DNA of 64,000 nucleotides, taken from assembly GCA_963974485.1 (NCBI GenBank), contig CAXBBS010000001.1:124001-188000 (forward strand). Reading direction: 5' to 3'. A model generated the notes under the pieces. The model saw nothing but the letters and a program-made list of their open reading frames with translations, did no database searches and was not told the origin of the DNA. Origin of the DNA: JAALKW01 sp963974485 (GTDB lineage Bacteria > Pseudomonadota > Gammaproteobacteria > Legionellales > Legionellaceae). Below are positions 44,963 to 53,585 of the stretch, one piece after another. The first letter of the stretch is position 1. Each line of letters opens with the position of its first letter. Made by a program: the position numbers and the translations under genes.

Positions 44963-45454
44963 ATGAAAAATCGAATCTTCCGAATACTATTGATGATCAC
45001 ACTGTCGACTATCTTAGCCGCTTGCTCATCTGTCTTTAAAAAACCACCGTCTAATGCACCAAGCAACGATGCTACCATCCAATTAGCCGAGGCTGCCGTA
45101 TCCGTCAGTAACTCCATGCTTGAAATGGCACGTGTTGAGAAAGTGGTCACACCTCCACGCGTCGATAACATTCAAACCATTCCGAGCACGCGTGGCTTAC
45201 TTGAACATGCCTCCGTTGACTGGTCCGGTCCTATCGGTGAACTCGCTGAACGTCTTGCGAAAGCTGCCGATCTTAAGCTCCATGTTTTAGGTCATCCGCC
45301 AGCCATTCCTGTTTTGGTCAGTTTGGATCAAGCCGATCGCACGATCGCAGAACTTTTACGTGACATCGATTACCAAGCGGGCAACAAAGCCTCCATTCAT
45401 GTTTATCCTAACAGCCAGGTCATCGAATTACGCTATGCGAAAACTTATTCGTAA
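44963..45454 (+). CDS. dotD: Dot/Icm outer-membrane lipoprotein DotD
   Basis: Outer-membrane-associated lipoprotein of the Dot/Icm core complex that, with DotC, brings DotH to the outer membrane. The lipobox ends at Cys21 (TILAAC). The C-terminal domain (about residues 75-160) has the N0/secretin-like pattern GPIGELAERLAKAADLKLHVLG followed by VSLDQADRTIAELLRDIDYQAG and VHVYPNSQVIELRY-like strands. 163 residues equals the Legionella protein. It overlaps dotC by 20 bases, and the dotD-dotC-dotB order supports the call. Confidence 0.93.
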   Translation: MKNRIFRILLMITLSTILAACSSVFKKPPSNAPSNDATIQLAEAAVSVSNSMLEMARVEKVVTPPRVDNIQTIPSTRGLLEHASVDWSGPIGELAERLAKAADLKLHVLGHPPAIPVLVSLDQADRTIAELLRDIDYQAGNKASIHVYPNSQVIELRYAKTYS

Positions 45455-46361
45455 TCTTACAATTTGTTTGCTTGCAGGCCTCATCATGGCCTGCACACCC
45501 AAAGCCTATGGCCCGGCCGGTGATACCGAATCACTCGCTGGCTTAAAAGCCATGTCCACAACCAAACGCAGCAGCGAGCACCATGCTACCAAGGCATCTC
45601 AAAGTAAAATTCGTGAACAAGCGCTTCGTGAAACAGCTTTAAGCCTTGGCGCACAATCAGCACTTGCCGCACGTGCTAAAAGCATCGATGACCAATTGGT
45701 CAAACAAACTCGAAATCTTGACGCCATTTTTGATTTTAAGTCTTTGATATTAAATAATAATATTTTACCCCCCGTGCTTCTCCAAGGTAATAATTCACTG
45801 AACCTTGCTGACGACCAAACCATCCGAATTTCAGACCGAACCTATAAGCTGGTTAAACAAGCTCGCTTTATGACCACCCCGCCGAACTGGCGCCAATACC
45901 TTTGGCTTGATTATCAAAAACCAGAACCCCCTCACGTCAGCCTGCTCCCCAACTCAAAAGAGGAACGCGAAGTTTGGTGTTATTACACAGAAAAAGGCTG
46001 GCAAAACGGTCTTGAGCAAGCGGATATTATTTTGGCTGAAAACGTCGCACGCATCAAAGAAGATTTTACCGGCATGATTCTTTACCGAAAGCTGCTTGCC
46101 ATGAACATGGTTTCGCCCCCTTACGTATCTCACCTTGATTTAGGCGTCACGGGCGACGGAAACGAGCTCCATATTGATGATCAAGTGCTTCGCATTACCG
46201 CACTGCCGGCCTTAAACGTTCGCAGTGACGAATGGCGCGCAGCTGTTGCAAAAGATGAGGGCTCGCTCGAAGCACTCACACAAATGGAACAACGCATCCA
46301 AACAGCCAAAGTTGAAGCTAACAGCAATGCATGGCAACCTGTTATTCGCCCCGTTCGCTAA
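45435..46361 (+). CDS. dotC: Dot/Icm outer-membrane lipoprotein DotC
   Basis: Second lipoprotein of the core complex. From the ATG at 45435 it is 308 residues with a lipobox ending at Cys20 (LAGLIMAC). Family-like segments are ESLAGLKAMST, REQALRETALSLGAQSALAARA and NLDAIFDFKSLIL, NWRQYLWLDY, and WCYYTEKGWQNGLEQADIILAENVARIKEDFTGM-type wording in two pieces. The start lies inside dotD (20-base overlap), giving translational coupling. A longer frame from 45360 lacks a signal at its N-terminus and is rejected. Confidence 0.93.
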   Translation: MRKLIRNLTICLLAGLIMACTPKAYGPAGDTESLAGLKAMSTTKRSSEHHATKASQSKIREQALRETALSLGAQSALAARAKSIDDQLVKQTRNLDAIFDFKSLILNNNILPPVLLQGNNSLNLADDQTIRISDRTYKLVKQARFMTTPPNWRQYLWLDYQKPEPPHVSLLPNSKEEREVWCYYTEKGWQNGLEQADIILAENVARIKEDFTGMILYRKLLAMNMVSPPYVSHLDLGVTGDGNELHIDDQVLRITALPALNVRSDEWRAAVAKDEGSLEALTQMEQRIQTAKVEANSNAWQPVIRPVR

Positions 46362-46394
46362 TTTTAAGTTTGATTTTAATTTGGATGAATAATC

Positions 46395-47534
46395 ATGAGT
46401 GATTCTGAACACTGCAATTTTATGCCTGACGAACCCACGCGGTTCACCTCTGTTTTTATGGAGCGCTTGCTCGAACACACCGAGCGCTTAGATGCTTCCG
46501 ACATCACGATTCAAACCGGCTCTCCTGTATTTGCAGAGGTGTACGGAAAACTCTTGCGCATCACCAAACGTACCTTATCCAACACCGAGTTAGGCGATTT
46601 AATTAATGCAATTTATGGGCCTAATGCGACCACTCAACTGCTGTCAGGTAAAGATATTGATACGCATTTCGAATTTAGGCCCAACCGTGGCGTACGTTAC
46701 CGCTACCGGGTGAATGCCACCGCTTGTTTGGTTGAAGGGCATGATGCCATTCAGATTACATTACGAACGATTCCAAGCACCCCGCCTAAACTTGAAACCA
46801 TGCATTTGCCCCAACATATTATTGACGCATTAGCCCCTCAAGAAGGCATTGTTTTTATAACCGGCGCAACAGGTTCAGGTAAATCAACATTACTTGCCTC
46901 GGTCATACGTGACTTAATCGAAAAGAAAGACTCGAACCGAAAAGTATTAACCTACGAAGCTCCGATTGAGTTTGTTTATGACGAAATTGATACCACATCA
47001 TCCATCGTGAGCCAATCCGAAATTCCACGGCACCTTCCTTCGTTTGCGGAAGGCGTACGTAACGCCCTACGCCGCAAACCACGCCTGATTATGGTCGGTG
47101 AGTGCCGGGATGCTAAAACCATCAGCGCGGCGCTTGAGGCAGCTCTCACAGGTCACCCCGTCTACACGACCTTACATACCTCGGGTGTTGCAGAAACCAT
47201 GCGTCGTCTCGTGACGTCGTTTTCAGGTGAAGAACGGCTAGGGCGTACCATCGATATACTCGAAACCATTCGTTTATGTATTTGGCAAAAACTAGCGCCC
47301 ACGGTCGATGGCAAACGCGTCGCACTCCGTGAGTACCTTGTTTTTGATGAAGCCGCACGTGATATTTTACTCGAAGCCGATCCTAATGACGTGACCCGCG
47401 TCACACGACAATTGGTCCGTGAACGCGGGCGTCTCATGACGGTGGATGCTAAAGAAAAGTTTGATGAAGGCATCATCAGTGAACGTACCTACAACTTAAT
47501 CATCGCCGGTTCAAAAGACCCGGCTGACGCCTAA
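46395..47534 (+). CDS. dotB: Dot/Icm secretion ATPase DotB
   Basis: Cytosolic hexameric ATPase of the PilT/VirB11 type, recruited to the inner-membrane channel with DotO. The 379-residue length matches Legionella DotB (377). N-terminal PAS-like domain about residues 15-130, then Walker A GATGSGKST (157-165), the Asp box with TYEAPIEFVYDEID, the Walker B region PRLIMVGECRDAKTISAALEAALTGH and the His box YTTLHTSGVAETMRR. No membrane segment. It follows dotC by 33 bases and ends before a bidirectional terminator. Confidence 0.96.
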   Translation: MSDSEHCNFMPDEPTRFTSVFMERLLEHTERLDASDITIQTGSPVFAEVYGKLLRITKRTLSNTELGDLINAIYGPNATTQLLSGKDIDTHFEFRPNRGVRYRYRVNATACLVEGHDAIQITLRTIPSTPPKLETMHLPQHIIDALAPQEGIVFITGATGSGKSTLLASVIRDLIEKKDSNRKVLTYEAPIEFVYDEIDTTSSIVSQSEIPRHLPSFAEGVRNALRRKPRLIMVGECRDAKTISAALEAALTGHPVYTTLHTSGVAETMRRLVTSFSGEERLGRTIDILETIRLCIWQKLAPTVDGKRVALREYLVFDEAARDILLEADPNDVTRVTRQLVRERGRLMTVDAKEKFDEGIISERTYNLIIAGSKDPADA

Positions 47535-47560
47535 ATAAACGGGCATGCATGCCTAAAAAA

Positions 47561-47583
47561 AACCCGCGCATATGGCGCGGGTT
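47561..47583. terminator. Bidirectional terminator between dotB and dotA
   Basis: AACCCGCGC (47561-47569) and GCGCGGGTT (47575-47583) form a 9-bp GC-rich stem with a 5-base loop. On the minus strand it is followed by eight T (A-run at 47555-47562) and on the plus strand by TTTT. It sits between the convergent dotDCB and icmV-dotA operons, which are only 75 bases apart. Confidence 0.9.
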
Positions 47584-47609
47584 TTAAGTCGATGGATAAA
47601 GTTTCCTTA

Positions 47610-50600
47610 CTAGCCTCCTTTTCCACTAATATCAGCATCATCTTTTCCACCAAAAAGTTTTTTCTGGAAGCCTTTACCAACGTCGACAGCCAAGCCCGCC
47701 GCACCTTTCTGTATTGCGCCGCTGGCTTTGTCTGTCGCATCGGCCGCTTTACCTACTTGCTGTTTGGCCTCACTGGTCCATTGCGACGCTTCTTGACCTA
47801 CGCCTTCGGCTTGGCCACCCACCCATCGCAAGACTTTATCCGGCAATACGGCAATCAAACTAAACGACTTTTCAACCAAGGTGAGGTATATCATAGTGTA
47901 CATAATCACGACAAAGAAGCCGCCGAATATATTCGCCCAAGGTAAGGCTGTACTTGTTGCACTCCAGCTTTCTGTCGCCCCCCAAACATCCGCCGTTCTT
48001 AAATAATCAATCACGGTTGAAAAGCCCGAATTTAAAAGCCATACACCGACATAACACATCGCAATCGAGGCAATAAAACCGATCACCATCATGGCAGGCC
48101 TTAAAAATACGTTAAGTAAAATCATGAGACCTTGTTCACTTTTACCCAAGGCATCATGTCCTTCGGGGTGCGAGATACCCAAAGCAACCAGCGGTGCTGC
48201 CGCCATGGCCTCAACCACGGAAATAAACCATGCCAGTGCCCCGAAGGTAAAAATCATGTAAGGCAAAAAGGGTATGTAGTAGGCTGTGGTAAAACCAATA
48301 CCTACCATAATACCGATCCACACCATGAATAACGGCATCACCGCCATCACAAGCGCCCCGATTCCAGGTCCAACTAAGGGAATCAACCCAACCGACAGTA
48401 TGACAAGAACAATACCCATCCACGTATCCATCGACATATTGATGTATTTTACACCCATAACCGCGAGCGCTAACACGGGGTTTGTGCCTGGTTCTGTAAT
48501 GATCTTTAAAGATTCCGTGAAAATAGTCGAAAAATGCTCAAGAGGAAGAATTAGTATGTTATTCAAAGCATAGTTACCGACATCATTGAGCTTATCGATA
48601 AAAAGATTTCCGCCTACTTGCATTACATTCCAAAGAACGTCCTTTCCAATCCTCTCTGGGCAAATTCTTGAATTTGTAATAGGCATTTTAAAGCTACCAC
48701 TACCGCAGTCATTGCTTGGCTTACTTATTTTATCTAGTTTAATTTTAAAATTAAACTTAGGGAACGTAATACCCAGACCGTCTGCTTTAAGGCCGACTTG
48801 TCCAGGAAGATCGATCAGCATTGAATTGTTCGCGTAACCATACACCGTCGACGCTGCTGCCGGTGAGACACTCGTTTCATCATTTGGGATACGGTCTAAA
48901 TCACGTGAAGACAAATTGGGTGCTGAGATATCTACGCCAGCTGGTCCTTGAAATAACGCCATGATTTGTTTTGTTTTATCTTCTGTGCCACCAAAATAAT
49001 GACATATGAGATTATAAGAATGACCACTCGTACAAATCCCATTGATACCATCAAGACTAAATGTACTGTGACCCAATCCACTGTTCGAATCAACATTATT
49101 TGATGTTGCCGTCGACGAACCATTGAGTCGGACAAGATGGAAGAAATAACTTCCAGCAAGAATCCAACCCGAACGCTTAGACTCTTGAATAAACGCACGT
49201 CCAGATTCCGCTTTTGACTTGTCTTTAACATCACCCAATAATTTTAATGCCGGTTGCATCACCGCATTATAATCCGTCACGGCATCTTGTAACTCGGTGC
49301 CATCCAACAGAAGAGGAGACGAATCTCCTTTTATCTTGCCCCAATAAGGACAATCAGCATCTGTGTTGCGACACTCACCGTTCAACGACGTTTGTGGTAC
49401 CCCAAATTGATAATCCGCAACAGGTGATGCATAATCACTGGGATTTCCGCTGTTTGAATTAATTTCAGGGTCGTTGCTTACAATGGTCCTCGCTGTTGAA
49501 GCAAGCGTAGTATACATTTGTGAAATCGCTGCAGCACGTGACTTTTTAATAATATCAAGATCGGCCTGTGATAGCGTAATCGTATTGCCTGAATCGAAAG
49601 AATTACCAGCCGTGCCGCCACCGCTGCCATAACCTACAACCCCACCACCGCCACCACCGTCACCAGCTCCGCTACCGCCACCACCTCCGCCACCGCCTGT
49701 CTTAAATAAATCTTTGATATCTTGGATTACGCCTTCTGTGCCTTCTTTTACCTGGCCATAGGTATCTACAGCGCCATCTTTAACGGTATTGACCGTTTCA
49801 TTGGTTGTTTTTTCAACCGAATTTACCGTCTCGTTTGTTGTTTTCTCAACCGCGCTTGTTGCTTGGTTAGTCGTTTTTGTCACTGCTTTCGTCGCTTTGT
49901 CTAGAAAAGCATATTCCTTACCCACCGGGGTTCCTGGCGTCGTAGCACGTGCCTCAAGTGGCCCCGCGGCGTCAAGCTGTGCTTTCGATGATTGCATCGC
50001 ACGGCCAATCAGCGCAGCCTGTTCACTCGACCCGTCTTCCTCTTCGTTTTGAATACTATTTGCCTTTTGCAACTTCTGAAGCTTATTTTTAAATTTATCA
50101 CCAAAAATGCTACTACCACCAAGACCCCAACCTTGTTTTCGACGAATCTTATCAACGGAGCCGTCATCGGAACTATCAATAGAACTACCCGAAGAACTTT
50201 GAGCACCTGTTAAAGCCGAGACGTCGAAAGCACTCCATTGAATTGTCCCGCAAACGCCGTTAAGCTTACTGTAGGGCTCTGTATCAAAATTTGGCATAGA
50301 GAGAACATACGTCTCGCCAGGATTTTTGCTGTACTCAGCTAGCGGATCAACACTACCGATAAAATCGGGCACTGAATTATCACAAAATTGTTTCATGCGC
50401 TCGGAAGGCTGCCCTGCGCAAGGACCTGAGTCTTCTTTTTTGGCATCTAAATTAAGTTTACGCTGATTCTCAAGTTGAGTTTGCAAAGCCTGCATGCACA
50501 CTTGGCCATAAAGAATTCGGCTTGCACCGTCGATAACACTGTTATCCGTATTAACACCGTCAATCCCAGCTCGTTTTGATATGGTCGTGTCGATTTGAGC

Positions 50601-51221
50601 CTGCATGATCACACCACCTCGATTGAGGTAGTCCAATGCCGTGCCCCAGACCTTGTCTGCAATCCCTACCCCCTGGACCACGACCCACATGACAAAAATC
50701 TGCATCAAACAATAACCTGACGATTTAGGTATCAATAAGGCCAGTCCCATGGTCGCACGTACAGGCACCCATATCGAGGACCATTTTTGACCCAGCATTT
50801 GACCTTCGTGTGCCGTGTTCATGGTCGAGACAATGATGATATACATCATCACAACACCACCCATAGCCAAAACAGCTGAGTTAAATACGTTAAAAATTAC
50901 ACCCATGATTTGACTACCGCTGCCATGTAAAACACCGTCAACCAAACCAAAAAGATTACCTAAGAACACAACCGATATATCACTTGCAGGGGGAGCAAAA
51001 CTCAAAGATTCTGTCGCATCCGAAATCACGACCGTAGGATCAGTAGTAAAATCTGAACTGATGGCTGAATTATCGTTATTCGATGACTCACTCACCGCAG
51101 GCCTTGCCTCACTGGGCTTAGACGATGAGCTGCTTTTACTACTGAATAAATCCGCTGATGCTGTAGCAGAAAAACATAATAAGAAAATCACTAAAAACAA
51201 GTGTTGTCCACGTATTCTCAT
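47610..51221 (-). CDS. dotA: Dot/Icm inner-membrane protein DotA, enlarged
   Basis: Large polytopic inner-membrane component of the Dot/Icm system. From the ATG at 51221 (GGGGAG nine bases upstream) it is 1203 residues, against about 1048 in L. pneumophila. A signal sequence (about residues 5-24, ending ATASA), membrane helices near residues 75-125 and 145-190, a long periplasmic region of about 650 residues, and a C-terminal helix cluster (VLALAVMGVKYINM..., FMVWIGIMVGIGFTTAYYIPFLPYMIF, LMILLNVFLRPAMMVIGFIASI) agree with DotA. The periplasmic region contains a duplicated 11-residue NETVN repeat and a long Gly-rich run. The tail is Ala/Gly/Lys-rich. It overlaps icmV by 4 bases. Confidence 0.93.
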   Translation of the reverse strand: MRIRGQHLFLVIFLLCFSATASADLFSSKSSSSSKPSEARPAVSESSNNDNSAISSDFTTDPTVVISDATESLSFAPPASDISVVFLGNLFGLVDGVLHGSGSQIMGVIFNVFNSAVLAMGGVVMMYIIIVSTMNTAHEGQMLGQKWSSIWVPVRATMGLALLIPKSSGYCLMQIFVMWVVVQGVGIADKVWGTALDYLNRGGVIMQAQIDTTISKRAGIDGVNTDNSVIDGASRILYGQVCMQALQTQLENQRKLNLDAKKEDSGPCAGQPSERMKQFCDNSVPDFIGSVDPLAEYSKNPGETYVLSMPNFDTEPYSKLNGVCGTIQWSAFDVSALTGAQSSSGSSIDSSDDGSVDKIRRKQGWGLGGSSIFGDKFKNKLQKLQKANSIQNEEEDGSSEQAALIGRAMQSSKAQLDAAGPLEARATTPGTPVGKEYAFLDKATKAVTKTTNQATSAVEKTTNETVNSVEKTTNETVNTVKDGAVDTYGQVKEGTEGVIQDIKDLFKTGGGGGGGGSGAGDGGGGGGVVGYGSGGGTAGNSFDSGNTITLSQADLDIIKKSRAAAISQMYTTLASTARTIVSNDPEINSNSGNPSDYASPVADYQFGVPQTSLNGECRNTDADCPYWGKIKGDSSPLLLDGTELQDAVTDYNAVMQPALKLLGDVKDKSKAESGRAFIQESKRSGWILAGSYFFHLVRLNGSSTATSNNVDSNSGLGHSTFSLDGINGICTSGHSYNLICHYFGGTEDKTKQIMALFQGPAGVDISAPNLSSRDLDRIPNDETSVSPAAASTVYGYANNSMLIDLPGQVGLKADGLGITFPKFNFKIKLDKISKPSNDCGSGSFKMPITNSRICPERIGKDVLWNVMQVGGNLFIDKLNDVGNYALNNILILPLEHFSTIFTESLKIITEPGTNPVLALAVMGVKYINMSMDTWMGIVLVILSVGLIPLVGPGIGALVMAVMPLFMVWIGIMVGIGFTTAYYIPFLPYMIFTFGALAWFISVVEAMAAAPLVALGISHPEGHDALGKSEQGLMILLNVFLRPAMMVIGFIASIAMCYVGVWLLNSGFSTVIDYLRTADVWGATESWSATSTALPWANIFGGFFVVIMYTMIYLTLVEKSFSLIAVLPDKVLRWVGGQAEGVGQEASQWTSEAKQQVGKAADATDKASGAIQKGAAGLAVDVGKGFQKKLFGGKDDADISGKGG
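49607..49699 (-). repeat. Gly-codon-rich low-complexity stretch in dotA
   Basis: About 30 codons, mostly GGN, with Ser, Ala and Asp interruptions. On the plus strand it appears as runs of CCACCG/CCGCCA. It encodes a flexible linker around residues 508-538 of DotA. Such a tract can vary by slippage. Confidence 0.85.
49786..49851 (-). repeat. Two tandem 33-base repeats in dotA
   Basis: Units 49786-49818 and 49819-49851 encode the near-identical 11-residue pieces VEKTTNETVN plus one residue. A degenerate third unit (AVEKTTNQAT) precedes them in the protein. Base differences between the units show they are not very recent. Confidence 0.8.
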
Positions 51222-51688
51222 GGTTTTTGTCTCCCCAATAATCCTTGATAAAACCACGCGCGGACCGAGCAGCCCAGTTTATGTTCTCTTATCTGAAAGT
51301 ACCAAAAGTGATATCGAAACGCGAAAGAAAAGGCAAGCAATGAAACAATAAAGCTTAATACAATCGCAAAAAAATAACCGTTATAGCATTGATATACCGT
51401 GTATCCCAACATGGATAAAGCAAATACACACATCAACAGACTTAAACGAAAAAGTGCACGCTGCTTTGACACAAGCTGCTCATCGGTTAAGTTCATCCGA
51501 GCTTGTACTTTTGCAAAAGATTCTTTGGCTTCTTTAGGTTGTATGACAAACAATCGTTGAAATAAGTTTTTGATATAATCAAAAAAACTTTTGACGCGCT
51601 CGGCGTCCGACCAATATTTAATTTTAAAAATACGATGAAAAAGGGAGGTAAGACGTGATTTCGCCGTTTCTTTTGATGTGCTCTTCAT
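51218..51688 (-). CDS. icmV: Dot/Icm protein IcmV
   Basis: Small inner-membrane Dot/Icm protein. The 156 residues include a basic amphipathic N-terminus (SRLTSLFHRIFKIKYW), the segment IQPKEAKESFAKVQARMNLTDEQL, and two membrane helices (about residues 82-103 and 105-126), ending in a soluble tail with WYFQIREHKLG. Length equals the Legionella protein (151). AAGGGA precedes the ATG. It is first in the icmV-dotA operon, overlapping dotA by 4 bases, and divergent from icmW as in Legionella. Confidence 0.93.
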   Translation of the reverse strand: MKSTSKETAKSRLTSLFHRIFKIKYWSDAERVKSFFDYIKNLFQRLFVIQPKEAKESFAKVQARMNLTDEQLVSKQRALFRLSLLMCVFALSMLGYTVYQCYNGYFFAIVLSFIVSLLAFSFAFRYHFWYFQIREHKLGCSVRAWFYQGLLGRQKP

Positions 51689-51808
51689 ATAGTCCCTTAA
51701 GTAAGCTTAGCTTTCATATCGCATCAATCTATGATAATAATAATCACACATCATCATGAAATGCAAATTCAACCCTAAAAATAATGCATTGATACCGACG
51801 AGTGAACC
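51689..51808. promoter_or_regulatory. Divergent icmV/icmW control region
   Basis: This 120-base gap must drive icmV-dotA (minus) and icmW-icmX (plus). For icmW, TATGAT at 51730-51735 is a plausible -10 with a poor -35. For icmV, TATTAT preceded 18 bases earlier by TTGCAT on the minus strand is plausible. I see no CpxR-type GTAAA pair. CTTAA/CTTAG at 51696-51710 is mostly the icmV ribosome site. Confidence 0.45.
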
Positions 51809-52264
51809 ATGCCCAACCTGAGTCACGAAGCTTCTGCACAATACTGGTCTGATTACAGAGATACATCGATTTACCGTGTCATCACCTTTATGGAAAGCGT
51901 TGAAGACTGGACGCTTGACGGCCATCCCGAACTTGAGCAAGCCATTGATACTCTCGGAAAAACGCTGGATGATTTAGGCTCGGTGGATTTGAATAAGCTT
52001 AACGAAGCTAAGCGCTTTGTTGAACTGGCCGCAAATATTAAAACAGGACGGGGCCTTCGTTTATTGCAAGCACTCGATGTAGCACATCCAGGAAGTGCCT
52101 CAAAAGTTTTAATGTATGCCGAAGAAAATAGCTTGGGTGGTACCGACCCTTCGGGCTTTTTTCTTAAGCGCAATATTGTATTCGAACGCCTACGTTTATT
52201 ATCGCGTGCGTTTTCTGAATCACGACTCAAACTCGTATCACAAGCCCTCGAAGGAGAAGATTAA
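51809..52264 (+). CDS. icmW: Dot/Icm type IV adaptor IcmW
   Basis: Small acidic cytosolic adaptor that, with IcmS, presents a class of effectors to the coupling protein complex. The 151-residue length equals Legionella IcmW. Characteristic pieces are LSHEASAQYWSDYRDTSIYRVI, MESVEDWTLDGHPELEQAI, RGLRLLQALDVAHPGSASKVLMYAEE and GFFLKRNIVFERLRLLSRAFSESRL. Its presence means the substrate-adaptor branch of the system is retained. It overlaps icmX by one base (TAATG). Confidence 0.95.
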   Translation: MPNLSHEASAQYWSDYRDTSIYRVITFMESVEDWTLDGHPELEQAIDTLGKTLDDLGSVDLNKLNEAKRFVELAANIKTGRGLRLLQALDVAHPGSASKVLMYAEENSLGGTDPSGFFLKRNIVFERLRLLSRAFSESRLKLVSQALEGED

Positions 52265-53574
52265 TGCGTTTATTTCGTTATATGTTGCCCTGTGCGCTGC
52301 TTGCACTTTCATTCAGTGGTCCAGTCAAAGCAACACAGGTCGAGGATCCTGAAGATTTTGATAGCATCAAAGATTTAATCAAACATTTTGGTGCTTATTT
52401 TGGGTTCGACCTGACAAAGCCCCCAGAAACCGAACCTCAACTCACCTTACTCGATCCATCAGCCGCCACACTTGCTCAACAATATTCGTTTATTACGTTT
52501 CTTGGTGCGCTGCCTGTTAATGCTAGAAATAACGCCTCGGCAGCCTTTGTTCCACCGAATACCAAAAGTATTTCCGTCATCAACGACATGGCAAATTATA
52601 GTTTTCAAACGCAACCCAATGGCGGTGCTTATAATAACCCCGCTGCGGGAGGCCAAGGCGGTATTGCGGTATCAACATTAATCGATCAAGCCAGCTATCA
52701 ACGTGACCCTATCACGCAGTCGGTCCTCAATATTCTAGGAACACCAAACTACACGTATTGCATGAACAACGACGAAACCGCATGGCTTGATGATTGTCGA
52801 TATTTATATGACACACAAGTCACGAGCAAAGTGATTGGAAGCATTCCTAACTCCCGTGATTTTTTCTCTTATGCCTACAACGAGTCGGTGATACCACAAC
52901 TCAATGCAAATACATTGATTGCGCCGTTGATGTATACGATGGAAGATAACGCATCCTCGACCTCAAGTGCTCCCAACAGCAAATCAGATGAGGCGGGGCT
53001 TGTAGCAAAAACTCAAGCACAAGAAGCCGAAAATTTTATTCGCTACGCAGCAAATTTAGTCACACCTCCCGCGCTGCCTAAAAAGCAAGCGTACGACAAA
53101 CTCTACATGAAGAGTATCGCGAAAAAAGGCTCTTCCGTCAGCGAGAAAGATAAAAAAATGGCTGAGCAAGGCCTTGCAAAATACATCGCCAAGCTCCGAA
53201 CCTTTTCGGCGCAAAGCTCGGTACCCACAGGTAATCTTTACGCCCTGTTATCCAAGCGTATACCTCAAAGCCAAGGTTCAGACGACGGCGCGAAAATAAG
53301 CCAAGCACTCAGCGAGTTCCAAATGGCCACGCGTCGCCTCTATGATCCTGCAGGCAAAGATAAAAAACAATGGATTGATCAAATCAACGAAGCGTCATCC
53401 ACCACGGTCGAAAAAGAAATCGCTATTCTTCTTGCAGAAATGAATTATCAACTCTATTTATCACGTCAACAAGAAGAACGTACGTTGCTAACCCTAACGA
53501 TGATGCTCATGCAAAACCTGAATGCACCTGATTTTAATTCAACAGCAAAAATAGAAGACAGCAGTGATGATTAA
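52264..53574 (+). CDS. icmX: Dot/Icm periplasmic protein IcmX
   Basis: Exported Dot/Icm protein with a signal peptide (about residues 1-23, ending VKATQ). In Legionella it is periplasmic and needed for virulence. The 436-residue product has family-like segments DPEDFDSIKDLIKHFGAYFGFDL, QQYSFITFLGALPVN, LNILGTPNYTYCMNNDETAWLDDCRYLY and EKEIAILLAEMNYQLYLSRQQEERTLLTLTMM (given here in pieces). The middle (residues 220-300) is low-complexity and weakly conserved. Coupled to icmW by a one-base overlap. A GATTAATC pair at 53569-53591 could form a small stem at its end. Confidence 0.9.
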   Translation: MRLFRYMLPCALLALSFSGPVKATQVEDPEDFDSIKDLIKHFGAYFGFDLTKPPETEPQLTLLDPSAATLAQQYSFITFLGALPVNARNNASAAFVPPNTKSISVINDMANYSFQTQPNGGAYNNPAAGGQGGIAVSTLIDQASYQRDPITQSVLNILGTPNYTYCMNNDETAWLDDCRYLYDTQVTSKVIGSIPNSRDFFSYAYNESVIPQLNANTLIAPLMYTMEDNASSTSSAPNSKSDEAGLVAKTQAQEAENFIRYAANLVTPPALPKKQAYDKLYMKSIAKKGSSVSEKDKKMAEQGLAKYIAKLRTFSAQSSVPTGNLYALLSKRIPQSQGSDDGAKISQALSEFQMATRRLYDPAGKDKKQWIDQINEASSTTVEKEIAILLAEMNYQLYLSRQQEERTLLTLTMMLMQNLNAPDFNSTAKIEDSSDD

Positions 53575-53585
53575 TCAAGCGACGA

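Noticed and set aside
45360..45434. Longer DotC reading from an upstream ATG
   Set aside because: The added 25 residues lie inside dotD in another frame and would hide the lipoprotein signal that begins at the ATG at 45435.
51696..51710. CTTAA and CTTAG ten bases apart, resembling a PmrA box of Legionella/Coxiella
   Set aside because: The second half-site is imperfect, spacing differs from the known box, and the first half is the complement of the icmV ribosome binding site directly before its start codon.
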